A stretch of 61,837 nt of DNA, taken from contig JAKUTH010000010.1 of NCBI GenBank assembly GCA_022448085.1, positions 1 to 61,837 on the forward strand, given 5' to 3'. Position numbers and translations under genes: made by a program. Source of the DNA: Pseudomonadales bacterium (GTDB taxonomy: Bacteria; Pseudomonadota; Gammaproteobacteria; Pseudomonadales; Azotimanducaceae). The notes beneath the pieces are model-generated. The model was given only the letters and a program-made list of their open reading frames with translations. It searched no databases and was not told the DNA's origin. How positions within the stretch are numbered: the stretch's first letter is position 1; each line of letters begins with the position of its first letter. Positions 45,840 to 54,788 of this stretch are shown one piece after another.

Positions 45840-47201
45840 TTATCGAGCGTTCTCGGTCAAATAGTTTTTCACAGCAAGCTCGTCAGCAGCCAATACCGTC
45901 TTTCGGGTCGCATGTGACACTAGTTTCTTAAGTTTGGCATGGGTAGCAACGTCCTTACCGATGGCTTCATTCACGGCATCTGGAAACTTCGCCGGATGAG
46001 CAGTGGCAAGTGAAATCAAAGGACTTGTCAATTTGAATCGCGACGCAGCAGCAACGCCCACAGCACTGTGCGGATCAAGTACGTAACCGTGTGACGCGTA
46101 CGTTGATTTGATCGTTTCCACGGTTTCTTCTTCGCCAACGCTAGTAGCCAAAAAAAGCGGCTCCACCGAGTCGACATGGTCAACCTTGGCCGATCCTCGT
46201 TCATAGAATGTCTCCAGGAACTCGACTAAACGCTCCGAATCTCCGTTGAAATATAAGTACAAGAATCGCTCGAAGTTACTTGCAACCTGAATATCCATCG
46301 ACGGACTCAGGGTATGTTGGACCGTCCCAAGCGCGTATGTACCTGTTTCGAAAAAACGTGCAAGGATGTCATTTTTGTTGGTTGCAAGCACCAGTCGGTC
46401 GATGGGAACACCCATCGACCGAGCAAGGTAACCGGCAAACACGTTACCGAAATTACCCGTGGGGACGCTGAAAGATACCGGCTCTTTGAACTTCAGTGCC
46501 GCATAGATGTAATAAACGACTTGAACCACAACGCGCGCCCAATTCACCGAATTCACGGCCCCGAGCCTGTATTTTTCTTTGAACGCTAAATCGTTGAAAA
46601 TACTCTTCATCAGCTCTTGGCAGTCGTCGAAGGTGCCTTCGATTCCAAGGCAATGAACGTTGTCGTCCAATACGGTCGTCATTTGCAGTTCTTGCATCAA
46701 ACTCGTTCGGCCGTCAGGAAAAAGCACAAAAATGTCGATATTGGGTCGACCACGAACAGCCGCTATTGCAGCGCTCCCGGTATCCCCGCTCGTCGCCCCT
46801 AAAATATTCAAACTGCCCGATTGTCGGCCCAATATATGCTCGAACAATCCGCCAAGGACCTGAAGCGCCACGTCTTTGAATGCAAGCGTAGGCCCATGAA
46901 ATAACTCCAGTACGTTAAGACCGTCGAGTTGGACAAGGGGAATTGTGTCTTCAGACGCAAACGTCTCGAAGGCGTCTTTGAGTATTTTTTTGAGAACCAC
47001 ATCATCGATATCGTCGGCAAAAAGACGCACCACTTCGAATGCCAAGTCTTCAAACGCGAGTCCTCGCCAACCTTCCAAATCCGACGAGACATCCGGTAAA
47101 AACTCGGGCATAAGTAGTCCGCCATCCGGCGCCTGACCAATGATCACGGCTTCCCGAAACCTTACGGGATCCATGCCACCGCGTGTGGAAATGTATCGCA
47201 T
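45840..47201 (-). CDS. thrC: Threonine synthase
   Basis: PLP enzyme converting O-phosphohomoserine to threonine. 453 residues from ATG 47201 (an in-frame TTG precedes it). N-terminus MRYISTRGGMDPVRF, PLP Lys in HGPTLAFKDVALQ (about 107), glycine loop GATSGDTGSAA, and SVPTGNFGNVFAGY. It is the long type found in E. coli and yeast. No hom gene lies upstream in this window. Confidence 0.95.
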   Translation of the reverse strand: MRYISTRGGMDPVRFREAVIIGQAPDGGLLMPEFLPDVSSDLEGWRGLAFEDLAFEVVRLFADDIDDVVLKKILKDAFETFASEDTIPLVQLDGLNVLELFHGPTLAFKDVALQVLGGLFEHILGRQSGSLNILGATSGDTGSAAIAAVRGRPNIDIFVLFPDGRTSLMQELQMTTVLDDNVHCLGIEGTFDDCQELMKSIFNDLAFKEKYRLGAVNSVNWARVVVQVVYYIYAALKFKEPVSFSVPTGNFGNVFAGYLARSMGVPIDRLVLATNKNDILARFFETGTYALGTVQHTLSPSMDIQVASNFERFLYLYFNGDSERLVEFLETFYERGSAKVDHVDSVEPLFLATSVGEEETVETIKSTYASHGYVLDPHSAVGVAAASRFKLTSPLISLATAHPAKFPDAVNEAIGKDVATHAKLKKLVSHATRKTVLAADELAVKNYLTENAR

Positions 47202-47331
47202 CAAAGGCTGGCCCCATTTGTTCCGGAACAGATTCTAACCATCGTCACGCCGATCGTTCATGCAAAAAGCTCATCGTCATGTTCCCAAGCAGGCGCCGGC
47301 CAACGCTATCCCGACTCAATGCTAGCCTCAC

Positions 47332-48492
47332 TTAGTTAGATGCGTCGAATAGCTCCCGACCAATCAACATCCTTCGAATCTCGCTGGTTCCAGCACCAAT
47401 CTCATACAACTTCGCATCCCGCAACAATCGGCCCGCTGAATATTCATTGGTGTACCCATTGCCTCCCAGGGCTTGGATCGCTTCCAGCGCAACTTGAGTT
47501 GCTTTTTCCGCGGCATACAGAATACAACCCGCAGCGTCGAACCGCGTCGTGCGGCCGCTATCACATGCATTGGCTACCGCGTATACGTATGCCCGGCTGG
47601 CATTCAGCGTGGTGTACATGTCCGCGATTTTCCCCTGCATCAGCTGAAACGTTCCAATAGGTTGACCAAATTGTCTACGTTCACGGATATATGGAAGCAC
47701 CACATCCAAACAAGCTTGCATGATGCCGACTGGGCCCGCTGCGAGAACGACGCGTTCGTAGTCCAATCCGCTCATAAGAACGCCAACGCCACCGCCAGCG
47801 ACTCCAAGCACAAGCGACTTGGGAACGTGCACGTCTTTAAAGACAAGTTCAGAAGTATCCGAACCACGCATCCCTAGCTTGTCGAGTTTAGGTTGTGGTT
47901 CATAGCCGGGCATGTCTTTCTCGACGATAAACGATGTAATGCCCTTGGCCCCCGTCGCCGGATCCAAGGTGGCGTATACGATCACAACGTCGGCGTCCGG
48001 ACCGTTGGTAATCCACATCTTGCTACCGTTGAGCAAATAATAATCACCACGATCCTCCGCTTTAAGACGCATGTTTACGACATCCGAGCCCGCCCCCGAC
48101 TCGCTCATCGCGAGTGCCCCCAGGGAGGCTCCGGAAATGAGATCCGGCAGGAACTTCTGCTTTTGCTCGTCTGTCCCGAATCGACACAGCTGATTGACGC
48201 ATAAATTCGAATGTGCGCCGTACGAAAGACCCACTGCCCCAGAGGCTCGGCTGATTTCCTCCATCACCACACAGTGCGCCAGATAACCGAGACCCGCGCC
48301 ACCGTATTTTTCTTCAGCCGTGATACCGAGTACCCCAAGTTCGCCGAGGAGCGGCCATAGTGGGCGAGGAAATTCGTTTGATTGATCAACGCGATCAGCA
48401 ATTGGAACAATTTCTCGCTCGCAAAAATCGCGGACCGAACGCCGCAGCATGTCGATTGTTTCTCCAAGACCAAAGTCGAAATCCGTCAGCAT
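47332..48492 (-). CDS. Isovaleryl-CoA-dehydrogenase-like acyl-CoA dehydrogenase
   Basis: FAD acyl-CoA dehydrogenase, 386 residues from ATG 48492, which gives the typical [20 protein letters not shown] start. Motifs: [54 protein letters not shown], and [23 protein letters not shown] typical of isovaleryl-CoA dehydrogenases. The catalytic Glu is probably the Glu in [12 protein letters not shown] (about 240), as in isovaleryl enzymes. The usual leucine-catabolic partners (mccA/mccB, hmgL) are not in the window. Divergent from a second dehydrogenase. Confidence 0.88.
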   Translation of the reverse strand: MLTDFDFGLGETIDMLRRSVRDFCEREIVPIADRVDQSNEFPRPLWPLLGELGVLGITAEEKYGGAGLGYLAHCVVMEEISRASGAVGLSYGAHSNLCVNQLCRFGTDEQKQKFLPDLISGASLGALAMSESGAGSDVVNMRLKAEDRGDYYLLNGSKMWITNGPDADVVIVYATLDPATGAKGITSFIVEKDMPGYEPQPKLDKLGMRGSDTSELVFKDVHVPKSLVLGVAGGGVGVLMSGLDYERVVLAAGPVGIMQACLDVVLPYIRERRQFGQPIGTFQLMQGKIADMYTTLNASRAYVYAVANACDSGRTTRFDAAGCILYAAEKATQVALEAIQALGGNGYTNEYSAGRLLRDAKLYEIGAGTSEIRRMLIGRELFDASN

Positions 48493-48588
48493 TTGGGGCA
48501 CCGTTTCTCTGACATGCCTTGAGTGTCGCAACTGCAACCCAAGCTGGCAAACAGCCCCCAGACAGTTATTGTTTCGGCGTTACAATGT

Positions 48589-48612
48589 TCGACGTTTTAC
48601 AGGGAACGTCGA
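48589..48612. promoter_or_regulatory. Perfect inverted repeat just before the acyl-CoA dehydrogenase start
   Basis: TCGACGTT (48589-48596) and AACGTCGA (48605-48612) are perfect 8-bp inverted arms over an 8-base spacer, four bases before the ATG at 48617 and including the purine-rich ribosome site. It may be a repressor operator or an RNA hairpin that masks translation initiation. Confidence 0.5.
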
Positions 48613-48616
48613 GATT

Positions 48617-49789
48617 ATGAGTTTTCGCGAAGCGGCACGTGACTGGCTAAAGATCAACTGTCCCGAAAGTATGCGGACCCCAACACCCGGGGGCGAATAC
48701 ATTAGCGGTGGCCGAAGCGCCAAATACATCAATCCCGAGTCAAGACTCTGGCTGGATCGAATGGCAGAGCAAGGTTGGACCGCGCCAACTTGGCCGACGG
48801 AGTATGGAGGGGGAGGTCTGACCCAAGAGGAAAATCAAATCCTCATGGATGAAATGCGTCGCATCAACGCACGCTCACCCTTGGGTGGTCACGGATTGAC
48901 CATGATCGGACCTGCCATTCTTGAATTTGGTACCCCCGAACAATGCCTCGAGCATTTGCCGCGTATCGTCAGCGGTGAAATCAAGTGGTGTCAAGGCTAC
49001 AGTGAACCCGGTGCTGGGTCGGATCTTGCGAGTCTGCAAACGAAAGCTGTCGAGGATGGCGACGACTACATCATCAACGGGTCGAAAATCTGGACTTCCG
49101 GTGCCGACCAAGCGGACTGGATTTTCTGTCTAGTTCGTACCAATCCAAATGCATCCAAGCAAGAAGGTATTTCGTTCATTATCTTCGATATGGAAACGCG
49201 TGGCGTTTCCATAACTCCGATTGAACTAATCAGCGGATCATCGGAATTTTGTCAGACCTTTTTTGACGACGTCCGCGTACCGAAACGCTTTCTTATTGGT
49301 GAGCCAGGACAGGGTTGGACCGTTGGAAAACGATTACTTCAATACGAGCGAAGTTCCATCGGGGGTGTTGGCGGAGCACGCCAAAAGGTTGCTACCCTCG
49401 ATGAAGTCGCGGCGTCCTACGCCGGTCGTATAAGTGGACGAATTGGCGATGCGACCGTACGTACCAACGTGCTCGCTTACAACATGGATCAGCGTGCTTA
49501 CCAACTAACCATGCGTCGCGCGGCCGACGAAGCTGCTAATAGCCGAGCACCAACTTTCCTATCTTCGTTCTTCAAGCTATACGGGACCGAGCAAAATATG
49601 CGCCGAAGTGACCTTGTCGTTTCTATCATGGGGTCCAAGGGGTTGGGCTGGTCAGGTGATGGGTTCGAAGCGAGCGAGCGAGCGAATACTCGGGGCTGGC
49701 TGCGCTCTAAAGCCAATTCCATTGAAGGTGGCAGTTCTGAAGTCCAGCGCAACATCATCGCAAAGCGCATTTTGGGCTTACCGGACTAA
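48617..49789 (+). CDS. Acyl-CoA dehydrogenase family protein
   Basis: 390 residues from ATG 48617; the frame is open to 48449 but lies inside the divergent gene. Acyl-CoA dehydrogenase fold with GYSEPGAGSDLASLQTKA, WTSGADQADWIFCLVRT, GEPGQGWTVGKRLLQYERS and a C-terminal SIEGGSSEVQRNIIAKRILGLPD. Members of this group often act on larger CoA thioesters such as steroid or isoprenoid side chains. The stop is three bases before the GTG of the thiolase-like gene, so they share a transcript. Confidence 0.88.
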   Translation: MSFREAARDWLKINCPESMRTPTPGGEYISGGRSAKYINPESRLWLDRMAEQGWTAPTWPTEYGGGGLTQEENQILMDEMRRINARSPLGGHGLTMIGPAILEFGTPEQCLEHLPRIVSGEIKWCQGYSEPGAGSDLASLQTKAVEDGDDYIINGSKIWTSGADQADWIFCLVRTNPNASKQEGISFIIFDMETRGVSITPIELISGSSEFCQTFFDDVRVPKRFLIGEPGQGWTVGKRLLQYERSSIGGVGGARQKVATLDEVAASYAGRISGRIGDATVRTNVLAYNMDQRAYQLTMRRAADEAANSRAPTFLSSFFKLYGTEQNMRRSDLVVSIMGSKGLGWSGDGFEASERANTRGWLRSKANSIEGGSSEVQRNIIAKRILGLPD

Positions 49790-49792
49790 CGG

Positions 49793-51268
49793 GTGTTCAA
49801 CCCGAGAACACCGGTACTCGTCGGCGCGGGCCAGGTCCTTAATCGAATTGAAAAACTAGAGGACGCCAAAGAACCTCTAGAAATGATGATGACCGCTATC
49901 GTTATGGCCGAAGCAGATACGGGCGTCGGTAACTTACTTGCTCAAACGCAGTCGGTCCGGGTAGTTCGCGGGATGTGGGGCTACGAGAACCCGGCAAAAC
50001 TCATTGCTGAACGTATTGGCGCCGTTGGGGCTGAATCCATCGGCACCTTAATTGGTGGCAATCAAAACCAAGTCGTCATCAACGAAACCGCCTCGGCAAT
50101 TCTCCACGAGGGCTTAGACCTAGCCGTTATCACGGGTGCAGAAAACGGCAACAGCGCGGGTAAAGCCCGAAAAGCAGGCGTCACCCTCACGGAAACGCCC
50201 GCTCCGGGTAAATATGATCGCGTGATTGGCGCGACACAGCAGCCCGAACACCATGAATTTGAGCGAGCTCGAGGAATCATGCGTGCGATCCAAATATATC
50301 CAATGTACGACAATGCAATTAGGCATGCGCGCGGGGAATCCATTAACCAACATGCCGAACGGGTTTCCGAATTGTGGTCCCGATTTAACGATGTCGCCCA
50401 ACGCAATCCCAACGCTTGGGTCCAGCACAATATGACGGCGGAGGAAATTCGCACACCTTCGCAAACCAATCGACGTATTAGTTTCCCATACACCAAATTC
50501 ATGAACGCCAACATGTCTGTCGATATGGGTGCCGCGCTAATTATGTGTTCAGCGTCCAAGGCAAACTCTCTCGGTATAGCGAAAGACCGTTGGATTTATC
50601 CTTGTGCTGGTGTCATCGGCTACGACCACTTTTCTGCTTCGGTACGAGACAATTTTTATTCGTCACCGGGAATCCGACTGATCGGCCGCCGTCTCCTTGA
50701 ACTCACCGATACGACGGTCGACAAACTTGATTTCGTTGATCTCTACAGTTGTTTTCCATCGGCTGTACAGATTGCAGCTAAGGAATACGGTTTAGATGAA
50801 GAACGGGATCTGACGGTGACCGGCGGTTTGACTTTCGGCGGCGGCCCCCTGAATAACTACGTCATGCACAGCGTTGCTAGGACGGTCGAGCTATTACGTG
50901 AAAAACAAGGTGCTCGCGCGCTCATCACGGCCAACGGCGGAAATCTTTACAAACACGCACACGGTATTTACAGCAGTGAAGCTCCAAGCCACGACTTCTC
51001 TGTAGAAAACGTTCAAGCGGACATTGACGCACTTCCGTCTCGTCAATGCCTAGCGGAGTTCGTGGGCGATGCGACCATAGAATCGTACACCGTTATGTTC
51101 AATGGAGATGACCCCACCATCGCACATCTGGCTTGCCGAACCGCTGACGACGCCAGAACGTGGGTGAACACTCAAGATCCCGACATCATGAATGCGATGC
51201 TCGTCGAAGAATTTTGCGCCCGCCCGGTCCATATCAAAGGATCCGACGAGCTAACGGTTCTCAGTTAG
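49793..51268 (+). CDS. Thiolase-like protein, acetyl-CoA acetyltransferase family
   Basis: 491 residues, starting GTG three bases after the dehydrogenase stop. Thiolase superfamily by overall layout: FNPRTPVLVGAGQV start, LDLAVITGAENGNSA, FVDLYSCFPSAVQIAAKEYG, and GGLTFGGGPLNNYVMHSVA. The usual acyl-accepting Cys motif (NxxCxSG) is replaced by GGNQNQVVINETASA, so the classical mechanism is not supported. It is longer than biosynthetic thiolases, with about 90 extra C-terminal residues (from VENVQADID) that look like a separate small domain. Could be a non-thiolytic CoA-ester lyase or partner subunit. Confidence 0.8.
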   Translation: MFNPRTPVLVGAGQVLNRIEKLEDAKEPLEMMMTAIVMAEADTGVGNLLAQTQSVRVVRGMWGYENPAKLIAERIGAVGAESIGTLIGGNQNQVVINETASAILHEGLDLAVITGAENGNSAGKARKAGVTLTETPAPGKYDRVIGATQQPEHHEFERARGIMRAIQIYPMYDNAIRHARGESINQHAERVSELWSRFNDVAQRNPNAWVQHNMTAEEIRTPSQTNRRISFPYTKFMNANMSVDMGAALIMCSASKANSLGIAKDRWIYPCAGVIGYDHFSASVRDNFYSSPGIRLIGRRLLELTDTTVDKLDFVDLYSCFPSAVQIAAKEYGLDEERDLTVTGGLTFGGGPLNNYVMHSVARTVELLREKQGARALITANGGNLYKHAHGIYSSEAPSHDFSVENVQADIDALPSRQCLAEFVGDATIESYTVMFNGDDPTIAHLACRTADDARTWVNTQDPDIMNAMLVEEFCARPVHIKGSDELTVLS

Positions 51269-51286
51269 AACCTCGCTTAAATATCT

Positions 51287-52690
51287 TCAATCTAGCGTGT
51301 TTGCATAAGCCAAGGTGTCGGCGAGCGCTTGCTCGAATTTGCCGAACAGCTCGTCAATCTGCATATCATCGATAACGAGCGGCGGGCAAAAAGCAATCGT
51401 GTCGCCAAGGGAGCGCACAATGAGTCCATGCTCCAAACAGCGATCCATACAGAAGGCACCGACTGCATGCGACCCATCAAACTTCTGACCCGTCTCCCTA
51501 TTCGCCACTAATTCAACCGCACCGATCAAGCCAGCGCCTCGAGTATTTCCCACCAAAGGATGTTCACCGTATTGGTCGAGTCGCGATTGGAAGATTTCGC
51601 CCATCTTTGCGGCGTGAGCAAACACCTGCCGTTCTTCGATGAGTTCTAAATTGCGCAATGCGACCGCCGCGCAGACCGGGTGACCCGAATACGTGAACCC
51701 GTGAGCAAAATTACCTAATTCCGAACTGGCCTCTACAAATGGTTGGTACATCGAATCCGGAACGATGACGGCACTGATCGGTAGATAGGCTGACGAAAGC
51801 GCTTTGGCCACACTCATGGTCGTGGGCTTTATACCCATGGTTTGACAACCAAAGGGGTTGCCGGTTCGACCGAATCCACAAATGACTTCATCATCGATAA
51901 AAAGTACGCCATGACGCTCGAGAACTGCTTGTATCTTTTCGTAATATCCATCCGGGGGCACGATCACGCCACCAGCCCCCAATACCGGTTCGGCGATAAA
52001 CGCCGCGATGGTTTCGGGTCCTTCTTCCTCGATCAGGTCCGACAGGCTGTTGGCTAATCGGGTAGTGAATTGGTCCTCCGTCTCTCCTTCGCGAGCTTCC
52101 CGATAATAGTGAGGCGATTCTGTGTGGAGAATGCCTTGAATCGGCAGATCAAAGGCTTTGTGAAAAGGCGCTAAACCGGTGAGGCTTCCGCTCGCTACCG
52201 TGACCCCGTGATACCCGCCCCAGCGCGAGATGATTTTCTTCTTTTCGGGTCGACCAATAATATTGTGGTAGTACCACATGAGCTTAATTTGAGTATCGTT
52301 CGCGTCAGAGCCCGTAAGCCCAAAAAAAACGCGTCCCCCTTCAATAGGAACGATCTCCATCAACTTTTCAGCAAGGAGAACGCTAGGCTCATTGGTCTTA
52401 CCGGCGAAAAGCTGCGAATACGATAACTTTTTCAGTTGTTCATTCGCGGCGTCGGCTAATTCTTGAACTCCGTACCCCAGTGCCGTGCACCAGAGGCCAG
52501 CCATTCCTTCCAAGTACTGCTTACCGTGGTTGTCCCAAAGGTAAATGCCTTTAGCTTCGGAATGCACCGCGGGGCCTTGACGCTGCAGCTCGCCTAAGTT
52601 CGTGTTTGGATGCAACAAGTGCCGAAGATCGCGGGCCTCAATTGAATCTGGCGCTAATTCGTTATGAAGGGGTTCGCTCACGTTTTTCAT
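51287..52690 (-). CDS. Class III (omega) aminotransferase
   Basis: PLP aminotransferase of 467 residues from ATG 52690, which follows AAAGGGAGA; an in-frame start at 52744 adds an unsupported leader. N-terminal HPNTNLGELQRQGP and KGIYLWDNHGKQYLEGMAGLWC are typical of the beta-alanine/putrescine-pyruvate group. FFGLTGSDANDTQIKL, FIDDEVICGFGRTG and PLP Lys in TMSVAKALSSAYLPISAV are present. Amine donor unknown. It is downstream of the SDR gene in a run of catabolic-looking genes. Confidence 0.9.
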   Translation of the reverse strand: MKNVSEPLHNELAPDSIEARDLRHLLHPNTNLGELQRQGPAVHSEAKGIYLWDNHGKQYLEGMAGLWCTALGYGVQELADAANEQLKKLSYSQLFAGKTNEPSVLLAEKLMEIVPIEGGRVFFGLTGSDANDTQIKLMWYYHNIIGRPEKKKIISRWGGYHGVTVASGSLTGLAPFHKAFDLPIQGILHTESPHYYREAREGETEDQFTTRLANSLSDLIEEEGPETIAAFIAEPVLGAGGVIVPPDGYYEKIQAVLERHGVLFIDDEVICGFGRTGNPFGCQTMGIKPTTMSVAKALSSAYLPISAVIVPDSMYQPFVEASSELGNFAHGFTYSGHPVCAAVALRNLELIEERQVFAHAAKMGEIFQSRLDQYGEHPLVGNTRGAGLIGAVELVANRETGQKFDGSHAVGAFCMDRCLEHGLIVRSLGDTIAFCPPLVIDDMQIDELFGKFEQALADTLAYANTLD

Positions 52691-52853
52691 TCTCCCTTTT
52701 TGAAATCCATTGTAATGTGCATGTGTGTGAAAACGCCCTGACACTTTCCTACAAGACGGAACAACGAGTTGATGTCATCCAACAACCTAGTAGTTGCCCA
52801 ACGTCTTGTCGTTGGCACCAGGAGCGCGCGCCTTATCGATCGAACTGTTCCGT

Positions 52854-53666
52854 TCAGATCAGATCCGCGGGTTCAAGCGAAAATTCTTTGATGACTTGAT
52901 CCGCATAATCGATGCGTCCGGTCAAGCTCTTGGCGTCTCCGTAACACAACCGCAAACATGCTTCCGCCATATGCTCGACGGGCGTTACTCGATCCTTATT
53001 GTTTTCGTTAATCAGTTTGTGGTGCACCACGCCCGGGGTTGCGACAAGCCCAGGAGAAATCACATTTACACCAACGCCGGCACCGTAGACTTCTTGCGCA
53101 AGTCCGGTGGTAAACCGCTCAAGCGCGGCTTTGCACATACCGTACACGGTGCCGCCATGTCCGCCTGGGGTCTGCGCTTCAGGGTGAATTGCGGCGTGCG
53201 AGGAAATATTCAAGATCCAGCCGTCACCCCGCTCCAGCATTGAAGGTAAACACGCCTGAGCGAGCTCAAACGGCGCCCACACTTGAACATCCATCATTGT
53301 GCGAAACCGCTTCTCGGAAAAATCGTTGACGGGAACGAACCACGTCACCGCGGCGTTGTTAACAAGGATATCAACGGGTCCAAACCGTTCCCGCGTTTCC
53401 GCTATGAGATTCTCTCTATCCTCGGCAACCGCTAAATCGGATTTGATAGCAATGGCCTCACCGCCGGCATCGGTAATCTTTTTCACCGTGGCTTTAATGG
53501 TGCCGGGTAAAAAATGATCCGCTTCTTCCACTGTGCGAGCTGAAACGACCACTCGAGCACCTTCCATCGCAAACCGGACCGCGATCGCCTCTCCGATGCC
53601 CCGACTAGCACCCGTAACCACCGCAACTTTTCCAGCGAGCACGCCATTTTTGTTGATCGATGTCAT
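52854..53666 (-). CDS. Short-chain dehydrogenase/reductase
   Basis: 270 residues. Nucleotide motif VTGASRGIGEAIAV, NAG-type motif LVNNAAVTWF, Ser in LNISSHAAIH and catalytic YGMCKAALERF. GGGGGATGAG precedes the ATG. Oxidises or reduces an alcohol/ketone in the same transcript as alr and the AGPS-type flavoprotein; substrate unknown. Confidence 0.9.
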   Translation of the reverse strand: MTSINKNGVLAGKVAVVTGASRGIGEAIAVRFAMEGARVVVSARTVEEADHFLPGTIKATVKKITDAGGEAIAIKSDLAVAEDRENLIAETRERFGPVDILVNNAAVTWFVPVNDFSEKRFRTMMDVQVWAPFELAQACLPSMLERGDGWILNISSHAAIHPEAQTPGGHGGTVYGMCKAALERFTTGLAQEVYGAGVGVNVISPGLVATPGVVHHKLINENNKDRVTPVEHMAEACLRLCYGDAKSLTGRIDYADQVIKEFSLEPADLI

Positions 53667-53711
53667 CTCATCCCCCAGGTAAACAACTTTTCCGAAACAC
53701 GATGTTTAAGA

Positions 53712-54755
53712 CTACACGTATACGCGCAAAACGCGTGACCCTATGCGGGAAAGAATTTCGTAGCCCGACGTTCCCGTCATCTCAGCCACTTCGTCCAGCA
53801 TGACGGTGGCACCGAATACTTCGAGCCAATCGCCAACGGAAATACTGGGATCGTCGGTCACGTCAACGTGTATCAGATCCATACCTATTTGACCTAAGAC
53901 AGACAAACGCGCGCCGTTGTGGGCAAGCTGCCCTTTCCCTGAGAGAACCCTTGACACGCCATCGGCATAGCCGACGCCAACAATGGCGATTTCGACATTA
54001 TGTGGTGCTACATACTTTGCCCCATACCCTACCGATTCACCCGCGTTGACGCGACGCCGTTGAACGACCTGCGCTTCAAACACGGCAGCATTACGAAAAT
54101 CGTTAGCTTTATCGATGTATGGATTACCACCGTACAACCCGATACCAGGCCGCGTTATCCCGCCTTGATATTGGGTACCATTTAGCGTTCCAGCCGAATT
54201 GCCGAGGCTTGTTTCTATCCCTGGAAAGTCTTCGCAAACGCGGCTGAACATATATACCTGCTTTTTATTTTGTGGATGTTGAGGCTCGTCCGCGCACGCG
54301 AGGTGGCTCATCAGAAGCACCAATTCGATGCCTTCGAGCATCGTCGGCGCGAGCTCTTTCGGATCAAAGCCAAGCCTTTGCATTCCGGTATCCACCTGCA
54401 GCGCCGCCGGCGCCCCGTTTTGTCGCTTCCATAATCCGATTTGTTCGCGTGAATTAAGCACGGGGACAATGTTCGCCAACGCGAAAGCCGTCGCCGTATC
54501 CGCATCCGGGGGCCCCGAAAACACGTAAACAGCGCCTTCGTTGACGACCGACCTCAGCGCAAAACCTTCTTCTGGTGTCGCTACAAAAAAATGTTCGCAA
54601 CCTTCCGTTTTTAACCGTAGGGCAACCGCTTCCATACCCAGCCCATAGGCGTCCGCTTTCACTACAGCGCCAGCCAGCCCTGCTGAAGCATCCACAAATC
54701 GACGATAATTCGCCGACACCGAATCCAGATCGACGACAAGGCGGGCAAAGCTCAT
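53712..54755 (-). CDS. Alanine racemase family protein
   Basis: PLP fold-type III racemase, 347 residues. N-terminal VVKADAYGLG with the PLP Lys (about 33), HLACADEPQHPQN, RPGIGLYGG, and the second catalytic Tyr in ESVGYGAKYVAP (about 253). The fold and both catalytic residues support racemase activity. Location in a catabolic run, not next to dnaB or a D-amino acid dehydrogenase, leaves open whether alanine for peptidoglycan is the real substrate. Confidence 0.88.
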   Translation of the reverse strand: MSFARLVVDLDSVSANYRRFVDASAGLAGAVVKADAYGLGMEAVALRLKTEGCEHFFVATPEEGFALRSVVNEGAVYVFSGPPDADTATAFALANIVPVLNSREQIGLWKRQNGAPAALQVDTGMQRLGFDPKELAPTMLEGIELVLLMSHLACADEPQHPQNKKQVYMFSRVCEDFPGIETSLGNSAGTLNGTQYQGGITRPGIGLYGGNPYIDKANDFRNAAVFEAQVVQRRRVNAGESVGYGAKYVAPHNVEIAIVGVGYADGVSRVLSGKGQLAHNGARLSVLGQIGMDLIHVDVTDDPSISVGDWLEVFGATVMLDEVAEMTGTSGYEILSRIGSRVLRVYV

Positions 54756-54788
54756 GGGCCGTGCCTCGAATGAAAGCCCAGTAGCGTA

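Noticed and set aside
52794-53243. 149-codon plus-strand frame opposite the SDR
   Set aside because: Overlaps the catalytic region of the SDR and has no domain of its own.
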